Shown: positions 1 through 5,595 of the stretch, piece by piece
Position numbering within the stretch: position 1 is the first letter of the stretch
How the letters are laid out: each line of letters begins with the position of its first letter
Source of the DNA: Candidatus Harrisonbacteria bacterium
GTDB lineage: Bacteria > Patescibacteriota > Minisyncoccia > UBA6257 > UBA11618
Length of the DNA stretch: 6,857 nucleotides
NCBI GenBank assembly: GCA_023244865.1
Contig: JAHFLM010000048.1
Span: forward strand, 1 to 6,857
Reading direction: 5' to 3'
Translations under genes and position numbers: made by a program
The notes under the pieces: model-generated
Databases searched by the model: none
What the model saw: only the letters and a program-made list of their open reading frames with translations
What the model was told of the DNA's origin: nothing

Positions 1-1041
1 AGGAGACTTGTAACTATTCCAGTGCCTTCGATTAATGAGCCGAGATTTAGACATGGTAATAATGGCAGAAAAGGTGTGTCTCAGGGTGAGGGAGAGGTTG
101 GTCAGCCGATTGGTACTGGTGGAAATCAGGGCGACGGCGAAGGTCAAGCTGGCTCGGAACCAGGTAGTGGACATACACGTGACGTGGAAGTTTCGCTTGA
201 GGAATTAGCTGATATGTTAGCCGAAGAATTGAAATTACCAAGGCTGAAGCCGAGATCTGGAGAGATTGTTGAAATTAAGAATACTTATAAGGGATTAAAG
301 CCTTTTGGTATTAGCGGTTTAATGAGTCGTAGAAAAACGATGAGAGAGGCGATTTTAAGATCTTTGTCGGTTTTGGATATCGATGATTTGTTAGATTTCG
401 ATTTTGACTTGGCTGATAATTTAACTTTGGCTCCAAGAGATAAAAGATATAGATCAATTGTCACCGAAGAGATTAGAGCTGCGAAAGCCGCGATTATTTT
501 CATGATGGATGTGTCTGGATCAATGACTCAAGAACAGAAAGAGCTGGTGAGACGAGAGGCTTTCTGGATTGAGGTCTGGGTGAGAAGCGCTTACCCAGGA
601 GTGGAGATCCGGTATATTATTCATGATGCGGTGGCCAAAGAGGTGGATGAGAATGCCTTTTACCACACTCACGAGTCTGGCGGGACGAGAATTTCCTCGG
701 CTTATCAAATAGCTAAGGATATGATTAACCCAGCCAGTGGTTACCCAAAAGCTTATAATCCAGAAGAGTGTAATATTTATATTTTTCAGTTTTCGGATGG
801 TGATAATTGGGGAGAGGATAATGAGACGTGCATTAATATGCTGAAGACTGATATTTTGCCAGTTTGCAGTTTGTTTGGTTATTCTCAGGTAAAAAGTCCT
901 TATGGGTCTGGTGATTACATTAAAGAACTCAAAAGAATAGTTGCTAAGTTTGATAACTTAACATTGGCTGAAGTGCTTAACGCGGAGGCGATTTACCCTG
1001 CGATCAAGGCCCTTCTAGATGTAAAGGAGTTTGGCAAATGA
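1..1041 (+). CDS. yhbH: YhbH/YeaH family (DUF444) protein, vWA-like, 5'-truncated by window edge
   Basis: Recognised by motifs as a DUF444 protein (B. subtilis YhbH, E. coli YeaH). Counting from the GTG at 22, a Gly/Gln/Glu-rich low-complexity linker spans about residues 11-50. A von Willebrand A-type core follows with a complete metal-site set: DVSGSM at 163-168 (D163, S165, S167), ESGGT at 218-222 and FSDGDNW at 257-263. The family is cytosolic and works with the kinase PrkA/YeaG and with SpoVR/YcgB in starvation and stress responses, or in sporulation; its biochemical role is not settled. The frame is open from base 1, and the residues before the GTG (RRLVTIPVPSINEPRFRHG) continue the family's 'IPxxxIxEPxF' block. 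The GTG has no well-spaced ribosome site, so it is probably internal and the true start lies upstream. The stop overlaps the next gene's start (ATGA, 1038-1041), so the two genes are translationally coupled. Confidence 0.9.
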   Translation, partial: RRLVTIPVPSINEPRFRHGNNGRKGVSQGEGEVGQPIGTGGNQGDGEGQAGSEPGSGHTRDVEVSLEELADMLAEELKLPRLKPRSGEIVEIKNTYKGLKPFGISGLMSRRKTMREAILRSLSVLDIDDLLDFDFDLADNLTLAPRDKRYRSIVTEEIRAAKAAIIFMMDVSGSMTQEQKELVRREAFWIEVWVRSAYPGVEIRYIIHDAVAKEVDENAFYHTHESGGTRISSAYQIAKDMINPASGYPKAYNPEECNIYIFQFSDGDNWGEDNETCINMLKTDILPVCSLFGYSQVKSPYGSGDYIKELKRIVAKFDNLTLAEVLNAEAIYPAIKALLDVKEFGK

Positions 1042-3272
1042 GCGATTACCAAATGAGATTTAAGCCTTTGTCTCGAGAATTAAAGCGAGCGAAGTATGAG
1101 AAGAAGTGGTTTTTAACCGAAGTACATGGGTTGCAACCATTTCTTAAAAGGCCTGATGGAACTTTGAGCGAAGTAGTGTTTGAGGTTTGCGATACCGATC
1201 AGCTTTATGCTCTGGCTTCATATGGGGGGTTTCCGATAAGGTACCCCCATTATAGTTGGGGCTTAGATTATGATGAGATGCTCAATAGTCATGCTTATGG
1301 GTTGCAAAAGATCTATGAGATGGTGATTAATAATGAGCCTTGTTTCGCTTATTTACTTCAGGGTAATTCTTTGGGTGATCAAAAATTAGTAATTGCTCAC
1401 GTGTATGGTCATGCGGATTTCTTTGTTAATAACGCTTATTTTGCCAATACAAATCGTAAGGCGATTGATATGATGGCGAATCATTCAGCTAGAATTAACC
1501 AATTTATTGATGATCATGGGGCAGAAGTAGTTGAAGAGTGGATTGATGTGGTGAGGTCGATTGATAATTTGATTGATCCGAATGCCGATGCGATTAAGCG
1601 AACTGATGATAAAAGACATAGTTCGTTAGATCCTAAGGAAGATTTAGAAAAAAAATGGGATGGAAGATTTAAGGCGTCTGAATATATGGATGACTTTATT
1701 AATCCACCCAAAGAATTGGATGCGGTTAAGCAGAGGCTTGAAGTTGAAAAAGATAAGGCTGTTGAGGCTCAGAAGTCATTACTTTTTCCAGTGGAGCCGG
1801 TGCGTGATGTAATGGGCTTTTTAGCTGCTTACGCACCACTTGAGCTGTGGAAAAGAGAGGTGATCTTGATGCTTCGAGATGAAGCTTATTATTTCGAACC
1901 ACAGGGTAGAACGAAGATTCTGAATGAGGGATGGGCTTCTTATTGGCATTCGGTGGCGATGACGCAGCTTTCTGATGAGAGTGAGATAGTTGATTATGCG
2001 GACCATAATTCTGGAACTTTGGCGACTAGTCCTAAAAAATTAAATCCATATGCGTTGGGTAAGGCGATGTTTCTAGATATTGAGCGTCGTTGGAATACTC
2101 ATCGTTGGGGAAATATTTTTCAGGAATGTGATAAGGTTGATATTTTGGATAATTGGGATGTCTTTGTGGCCTTCTTTAATATTTACATTGATTGCAAAGA
2201 TGATCCGATTGGATTTGATTTGGCTTGGCGAGAGTTTCTTTATTTTTGGCATAAGCTTGAAGATGGCGCGGTTGGCATTGCTAAGGGTTTCTTTGAAAAA
2301 AGATTTTTGCTTTTGTGGTGGAGTTGGTATTTGAATTTGAGTGAAAAGCTGGGCGAAGCTCAGTCTAATTTCTTAAGGAATCATTTAAGAGTAACTGATT
2401 TAAGTCATCAACTTGAAAATTTGGGAAAATTTAACAAGAGAGTTAGTCTTGGTGAGTTGATAGAATTTCATACTAGTGGCTTGGAGGTTGAGTCTGAAAT
2501 TGAGACGTTGACTAAGAGAGTGACCGATAATCCTGGTGAATTTATCACCACTCAATTTCTTAGTAGTATTCTTTCTTTGGACAGGGCTGGTTGTAGTGGG
2601 GAATTGATTTTGTCTGATGAAATTATTAGTAAGACAAAAGAAAAATTTGAGGAGAGGTTGGCTTTTTGGAGTGAGAGTATTAGGCCTCACTTAGAAGGTA
2701 AAGTTAGATTCTTTTGTGCTTTTGAGACAATAAAGAAAGATTTTGCCGCCGGTAAGAGGGCTCCGGATGAATTTTTTGTTATTCCGGATGAATTTTTTGT
2801 TTGGTCTGAAAAGAAATCTTCGGGTGGTAAATTGGAAATCGGCGTTGGAAGGGATAAGATTTTTGAAGTAAGACGAGTGCATTGCGATTTGACGGCAATG
2901 GACGAGTTTTTGACGATGGATTTAGCTGTAAGAACTCAGTTATTTGCCTTTGAATACAATAGTGGTAACGATACTTTTGAGATAGCCTCTAGACAGTTTG
3001 AGGAGGTGAAGGCGAATTTATTGTTTCAGTTAGCAAACATGAGGCCAAATATAGTGGTGGTGGATGCTAATTATGGAAATAAGAGGCAATTACTTTTAGA
3101 ACATCGTAATCCGGAAATGGAATTAGATATGTTTGATGCTCAGAAGACTCTTGAGAGGGTGTACAAGATTTGGAATAGGCCAGTATACATTAGGACTATT
3201 TTGGAAGATGTGAAGGTGGTTGTTGGTTTTAATGGTACTAAGCATTATCAAGAAAAAGCTGACAAGTCTTAG
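1038..3272 (+). CDS. spoVR: SpoVR/YcgB family protein with a large internal insertion
   Basis: This 744-residue protein is much longer than the usual roughly 450-520 residues of SpoVR/YcgB. The conserved N-terminal blocks are FEVCDTDQ (48-55), RYPHYSWG (68-75), IAHVYGHADFF (119-129), NEGWASYWH (296-304) and LNPYALGKAMF (335-345). The conserved C-terminal part runs from GVGRDKIFEVRR (602-613) through FEIASRQFEEVKANLLFQL (647-665) to the RPVYIRT region (714-720). About 230 residues (roughly 375-601), rich in aromatic and charged residues, lie between these blocks and match nothing I recognise. The invariant His and Glu residues of HVYGH and NEGWxxxWH could bind metal, but that is inference. The start is firm: AAAGGAG at 1023-1029 sits 8 nt upstream. 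The gene overlaps yhbH by 4 nt and ends just before a strong terminator, so the pair is one operon. SpoVR was named for spore cortex formation, but the family is widespread in non-sporulating bacteria, where it is tied to stress survival with YhbH and PrkA. Confidence 0.93.
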   Translation: MSDYQMRFKPLSRELKRAKYEKKWFLTEVHGLQPFLKRPDGTLSEVVFEVCDTDQLYALASYGGFPIRYPHYSWGLDYDEMLNSHAYGLQKIYEMVINNEPCFAYLLQGNSLGDQKLVIAHVYGHADFFVNNAYFANTNRKAIDMMANHSARINQFIDDHGAEVVEEWIDVVRSIDNLIDPNADAIKRTDDKRHSSLDPKEDLEKKWDGRFKASEYMDDFINPPKELDAVKQRLEVEKDKAVEAQKSLLFPVEPVRDVMGFLAAYAPLELWKREVILMLRDEAYYFEPQGRTKILNEGWASYWHSVAMTQLSDESEIVDYADHNSGTLATSPKKLNPYALGKAMFLDIERRWNTHRWGNIFQECDKVDILDNWDVFVAFFNIYIDCKDDPIGFDLAWREFLYFWHKLEDGAVGIAKGFFEKRFLLLWWSWYLNLSEKLGEAQSNFLRNHLRVTDLSHQLENLGKFNKRVSLGELIEFHTSGLEVESEIETLTKRVTDNPGEFITTQFLSSILSLDRAGCSGELILSDEIISKTKEKFEERLAFWSESIRPHLEGKVRFFCAFETIKKDFAAGKRAPDEFFVIPDEFFVWSEKKSSGGKLEIGVGRDKIFEVRRVHCDLTAMDEFLTMDLAVRTQLFAFEYNSGNDTFEIASRQFEEVKANLLFQLANMRPNIVVVDANYGNKRQLLLEHRNPEMELDMFDAQKTLERVYKIWNRPVYIRTILEDVKVVVGFNGTKHYQEKADKS
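2762..2801 (+). repeat. In-frame 21-bp tandem duplication inside spoVR
   Basis: A 19-nt sequence (tccggatgaattttttgtt) occurs twice with a 21-nt period, at 2762-2780 and 2783-2801. The period is a multiple of three, so the frame is kept and the protein reads PDEFFVI followed by PDEFFVW. The copies are identical at DNA level, which points to recent duplication by slippage or unequal exchange. It lies near the C-terminal edge of the inserted segment of the SpoVR protein, just before the conserved C-terminal domain resumes. Confidence 0.9.
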
Positions 3273-3300
3273 TGTGTTGAGGTTGAATTATGAATTTATA

Positions 3301-3337
3301 AGCTCCGTTGGGTTGACCCAACGGAGTTTTTTGTTTT
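3301..3337 (+). terminator. Strong intrinsic terminator of the yhbH-spoVR operon
   Basis: A perfect 10-bp GC-rich stem, CTCCGTTGGG (3303-3312) with CCCAACGGAG (3317-3326), is closed by a TTGA loop and followed by TTTTTTGTTTT. It lies 29 nt after the spoVR stop codon, so it should end the operon transcript and insulate the next gene. Confidence 0.95.
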
Positions 3338-3373
3338 ATGTTGGTGGAGGTTGTTTGAGAATCTAACTTGCTT

Positions 3374-3380
3374 AGAGGAG
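3374..3380 (+). promoter_or_regulatory. Shine-Dalgarno site that fixes the start of the PLP enzyme gene
   Basis: AGAGGAG lies 8 nt upstream of the GTG at 3389, ideal spacing. The in-frame TTG at 3368 is upstream of this site and has no Shine-Dalgarno sequence of its own, so GTG 3389 is chosen as the start. Confidence 0.8.
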
Positions 3381-3388
3381 TGTTTGTC

Positions 3389-4666
3389 GTGACAGATCAA
3401 AATGCTTTAGTTGATCATTTGCCGGGAGATGTTTTTGGACAAAGGCATGAGTATAATTGGCGGACTGAAAAATATAGAAGTTTGTTGCCGCCTCAAGTTG
3501 GTGTCTCGGGTTTACCTTTGTACACTTCTATTATTTACGGTTCGGATAGTTTGGCTGATGCGGCGGATATTTTTTCTGGCAAAACGCCTGGTTATAGCTA
3601 TCCACGTTTAAGTTTGGGTAATCCAACTTTGCAAATTTTAGGTGAAAGACTCTTGGATTTGGAGTTTGGAGCTGATCCACTGAGATTTGAATATGATTGC
3701 CTACTGACTTCTTCGGGGATGGCGGCGATTGCGATGACGCTTTTGAGCTTGGTGGAGCGGAATAGTCGGATTATTTCTTCACCGTATCTTTATGGTGGGA
3801 CTTATAATTTACTGACCGAATATCTGCCTCAGTTAGGTCATTGTGTTTGTCTGGTAGATGAACCAAATCATTTGAGTAGTTGGCGCACGGCTTTTTCTAT
3901 GAACACGCATTCTTTAGAGGGTGGCGTGATGTTTGCCGAGGATGAAGCGAATCCGATGATTATAAAGTTGGATAATGCTAAATTAGCAGGTTTAGCACAT
4001 AGGCGGAAAATGCTTTATGTGGTCGATCGGACGGTGGGTACGCCACTGTCTGAGCAACCGTTTTTGCATACTGATCCTGACGCTCGACCAGATATCGTGA
4101 TTCACTCGTTGTCGAAGGCGATTAATGGGCGATCGGATTGTTTGGGTGGAGCGATTATTGGTAAAAAAGAACTGATTGATAAAATTAGGGGTTCTTACTT
4201 TTTGGTTTTTGGACCAGTGATGGATCCGCGAGTGGCGGATGTGATTTTGGAAAACATGAAAGACTTTGAATGGCGGATGAGAACCAAAATTGCTAATGCT
4301 CGGGCTGTGGCAAGCTTCCTCCGAAGTCGTGAGGTTGAAATTGCCCAGGTTAATGGGCCTGGTGGAGATTTGATGTCCTTTGAGATGCGTGGTGGATATG
4401 AAGTCGCTAGAAGTTTTGTAGAGGCTTTAAAGATCCCTGTTTTAGCACCTCATTTAGGTGATATTCAAAGTTTGGTGATTCATCCAGCTTCGACTACTCA
4501 TTCACGAGTGCCGTCTGAGGCTCGGTTAAAGCTTGGGATTACCGATGGCTTGGTCCGAATGGCGATTGGGATGGAAGATCCTTGTTTGTTGATCTTAGAC
4601 ATTGAAAGGGCGCTAAATCAGTTGGGTTATGGATTACCTTCAAGTGGCGGCGCACTAATGACTTAA
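3389..4666 (+). CDS. PLP-dependent Cys/Met metabolism (trans-sulfuration family) enzyme, subfamily uncertain
   Basis: This 425-residue protein has the usual length and motif order of the family that includes cystathionine gamma-synthase and gamma-lyase, O-acetylhomoserine sulfhydrylase and methionine gamma-lyase. Visible motifs: YPRLSLGNPT (71-80), the phosphate-binding SSGMAAI (108-114), LYGGTY (134-139) with the PLP-stacking tyrosine, VVDRT with D213 for the pyridine nitrogen, HSLSKAING (239-247) with Schiff-base Lys243, and a C-terminal HPASTTH (365-371) before GITDGLVRMAIGMED. The enzymes are cytosolic tetramers acting on sulfur amino acids. Oddities: a two-residue insertion in the Y-x-R...NPT loop, Arg in place of Asn in the usual DNT, and Gly rather than the Cys typical of classical methionine gamma-lyase in LYGxT. 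These argue against a confident substrate call. Terminators on both sides make it a single-gene unit. Start chosen at GTG 3389 from AGAGGAG at 3374-3380. Confidence 0.88.
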   Translation: MTDQNALVDHLPGDVFGQRHEYNWRTEKYRSLLPPQVGVSGLPLYTSIIYGSDSLADAADIFSGKTPGYSYPRLSLGNPTLQILGERLLDLEFGADPLRFEYDCLLTSSGMAAIAMTLLSLVERNSRIISSPYLYGGTYNLLTEYLPQLGHCVCLVDEPNHLSSWRTAFSMNTHSLEGGVMFAEDEANPMIIKLDNAKLAGLAHRRKMLYVVDRTVGTPLSEQPFLHTDPDARPDIVIHSLSKAINGRSDCLGGAIIGKKELIDKIRGSYFLVFGPVMDPRVADVILENMKDFEWRMRTKIANARAVASFLRSREVEIAQVNGPGGDLMSFEMRGGYEVARSFVEALKIPVLAPHLGDIQSLVIHPASTTHSRVPSEARLKLGITDGLVRMAIGMEDPCLLILDIERALNQLGYGLPSSGGALMT

Positions 4667-4680
4667 TCTATGTTAATTTG

Positions 4681-4710
4681 AAACGGGCTTGTGAAATAGC
4701 CCGTTTTTTT
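4681..4710 (+). terminator. Intrinsic terminator after the PLP enzyme gene
   Basis: An 8-bp stem, AACGGGCT (4682-4689) with AGCCCGTT (4698-4705), has an 8-nt loop and leads into a seven-T run (4704-4710). It starts 15 nt after the TAA stop. Confidence 0.92.
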
Positions 4711-4718
4711 GTTATTAT
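4689..4718 (+). promoter_or_regulatory. Possible promoter for tRNA-Ser, overlapping the upstream terminator
   Basis: TTGTGA (4689-4694) and TATTAT (4713-4718) are separated by 18 nt and resemble sigma-70 -35 and -10 elements. The -10-like box ends 11 nt before the tRNA, which fits a short 5' leader. The -35 box would lie within the terminator hairpin. AT-rich sequence gives such boxes by chance, so this is weak. Confidence 0.3.
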
Positions 4719-4729
4719 CAGTCAATATT

Positions 4730-4816
4730 GGAGAGGTCGCATAGTGGTCTAGTGCACCGCCTTGGAAAGGCGGCAGACTCGAAAGGGTCTCGAGAGTTCA
4801 AATCTCTCCCTCTCCG
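4730..4816 (+). tRNA. tRNA-Ser (anticodon GGA)
   Basis: A complete class II cloverleaf is visible. The acceptor stem is GGAGAGG (4730-4736) with CCTCTCC (4809-4815) and discriminator G4816. The D stem is GCA/TGC. The anticodon stem CCGCC (4757-4761)/GGCGG (4769-4773) holds loop TTGGAAA with anticodon GGA at 4764-4766, which reads UCC and UCU. The long variable arm is a 6-bp hairpin capped by GAAA (4775-4790), diagnostic of serine. The T stem GAGAG/CTCTC encloses TTCAAAT. The bases after the discriminator are CCT, so CCA is not encoded and must be added by the nucleotidyltransferase. Confidence 0.97.
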
Positions 4817-4817
4817 C

Positions 4818-4893
4818 CTTCGCCACGACATAGCTTTAGCGAAGTCGGGCTTCGCCACGACACACCAAAGCTATGTCGTGGCTATGGCGTGAC
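4818..4893 (+). repeat. Compact inverted/direct repeat cluster between tRNA-Ser and GIY-YIG gene
   Basis: GCCACGACATAGCTTT (4822-4837) has a perfect 16-nt inverted copy, AAAGCTATGTCGTGGC (4867-4882). A 13-nt direct repeat, cttcgccacgaca, occurs at 4818-4830 and 4850-4862. A further degenerate copy of the core, GCTATGGCGTGAC, lies at 4881-4893 and matches GCTATGTCGTGGC at 11 of 13 positions. A nested hairpin, GCGAAG (4839-4844) with CTTCGC (4850-4855), sits inside. The RNA or single-stranded DNA should fold into a long stem with an internal branch. There is no T run, so this is not a classical terminator. The cluster is distinctly GC-richer than its surroundings and begins only 2 nt past the tRNA discriminator base. 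Confidence 0.85.
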
Positions 4894-4918
4894 GCAGTCC
4901 GCCTAATTGGATAATAAT

Positions 4919-5152
4919 ATGTATTATGTTTATAGTTTGAAGTGTAAAGATGGCTACTACGTTGGTTGTAGTGATGATTTAAAAGAAAGAGTTGGTAGGC
5001 ATATTAAGGGTCATGTTCCAGCGACAGAAAATCGTTTGCCGATAATTTTAGATTTTTATGTTGCTATTAGTGATAAATATAAAGCTTTCGAATTTGAAAA
5101 ATACTTAAAGTCTGGATCTGGTCGGGCTTTTATAAAAAAACATTTATTATAA
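4919..5152 (+). CDS. Small GIY-YIG domain protein (putative endonuclease)
   Basis: A 77-residue single-domain protein of the GIY-YIG nuclease superfamily (UvrC/YhbQ-like small members). YYVYSLK (2-8) stands for the GIY strand and YYVG (14-17) for YIG. The DDLKERVGRH stretch (20-29) carries the candidate catalytic arginine, and the FEFEKYLKSGSGRAFIKK region (55-72) the candidate metal-binding glutamate and the typical GSGRAF ending. Such proteins probably cut or nick DNA, but the targets of these stand-alone forms are unknown. ATG 4919 is preferred because family members start right at this M-Y-Y/F-x-Y strand; an in-frame TTG at 4907 would only add MDNN. No Shine-Dalgarno site is seen. The gene follows a palindromic repeat cluster and a tRNA, a setting that suggests mobility. 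It is followed after 10 nt by the EamA genes, which may share its transcript. Confidence 0.85.
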   Translation: MYYVYSLKCKDGYYVGCSDDLKERVGRHIKGHVPATENRLPIILDFYVAISDKYKAFEFEKYLKSGSGRAFIKKHLL

Positions 5153-5162
5153 AATACAAAAT

Positions 5163-5591
5163 ATGGAAATAGGCTTTATTTATGCTATTGGTGCTGCGAT
5201 TACGTGGGGTTTGGTTTACGCTATAGACGAAAAGATTCTTTCTAATATTACGCCAATAAGTCTTTTATTTATTAATTCTATTATTACAGCAATTATAATG
5301 TTGCCGTTTTTGTTTTTCAGTAATAATTCAGTGAAGCAATTTTTAGCTTTAGATAGAGCTAATTTATCCCTAGTTATATTTGAAGTGCTTTTAGTAATGT
5401 TGGCAAACTTTTTAATTTTTTCTGGTATTAAGCATTTAGATGCTTCAACGGCTTCGATAATTGAAATCGCTTACCCATTCTTTGTTGTATTATTTAGTTA
5501 TATTATTTTTCGTTCAACTCCTAATATCTATTTTTTTCTTGGCGGAGCGCTCGTTTTTTTAGGATCAGTAGTTATTATTAAGTTGGCTTAA
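5163..5591 (+). CDS. EamA/DMT-family half-transporter, subunit 1
   Basis: A 142-residue membrane protein with about five hydrophobic helices (roughly residues 4-24, 32-52, 67-88, 96-115 and 120-140). It is one EamA domain of the drug/metabolite transporter superfamily, whereas classical EamA permeases carry two in about 300 residues. Family cues are the first-helix AITWGLVYAIDEKIL pattern, the IKHLDASTASIIEIAYPFF stretch (91-109, the conserved helix 4 region) and a short final helix. The substrate cannot be told from sequence; relatives move amino acids, sugars, drugs or other metabolites through the cytoplasmic membrane. The stop lies 4 nt before the start of a second EamA protein of the same size, so the two are probably co-translated and pair as a heterodimer. 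No Shine-Dalgarno is seen before the ATG. Confidence 0.85.
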   Translation: MEIGFIYAIGAAITWGLVYAIDEKILSNITPISLLFINSIITAIIMLPFLFFSNNSVKQFLALDRANLSLVIFEVLLVMLANFLIFSGIKHLDASTASIIEIAYPFFVVLFSYIIFRSTPNIYFFLGGALVFLGSVVIIKLA

Positions 5592-5595
5592 ATTT

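Noticed and set aside
2080..2334. Short hydrophobic plus-strand ORF inside spoVR
   Set aside because: It lies wholly within the well-supported spoVR frame, has no ribosome site and is a shadow of a Trp/Phe-rich stretch.
2160..2840. Intein or intron interrupting spoVR
   Set aside because: The segment does not begin with Cys, Ser or Thr and does not end in an His-Asn motif before a nucleophile. No homing-nuclease motif is visible, and the frame runs through without a stop, so an in-frame domain insertion fits better.
2400..2882. Minus-strand ORFs opposite the SpoVR insertion
   Set aside because: Two ORFs back to back on the opposite strand raised the idea of an antisense gene. Their composition is that of reverse-read AT-rich coding sequence, with no ribosome site or recognisable motif.
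3338..3367. Promoter for the PLP enzyme gene
   Set aside because: TTGGTG (3341-3346) and TAACTT (3364-3369) have 17-nt spacing but match consensus poorly, and the -10-like box would sit too close to the Shine-Dalgarno site; not supportable.
3368..3388. TTG 3368 as start of the PLP enzyme
   Set aside because: The Shine-Dalgarno AGAGGAG lies downstream of this TTG and at ideal distance from GTG 3389.
4818..4893. Mini CRISPR array
   Set aside because: Repeat copies are in both orientations, overlap one another, differ in length and have no evenly sized spacers; no cas gene is present.
4907..4918. TTG 4907 as start of the GIY-YIG protein
   Set aside because: It adds only four residues not typical of the family; ATG 4919 gives the standard N-terminal strand at once.
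5592..5595. EamA pair as one gene broken by a frameshift
   Set aside because: Each half is a complete five-helix domain with its own start and normal ends, and single-domain EamA proteins of about 140 residues are known; a break is still possible but less likely.
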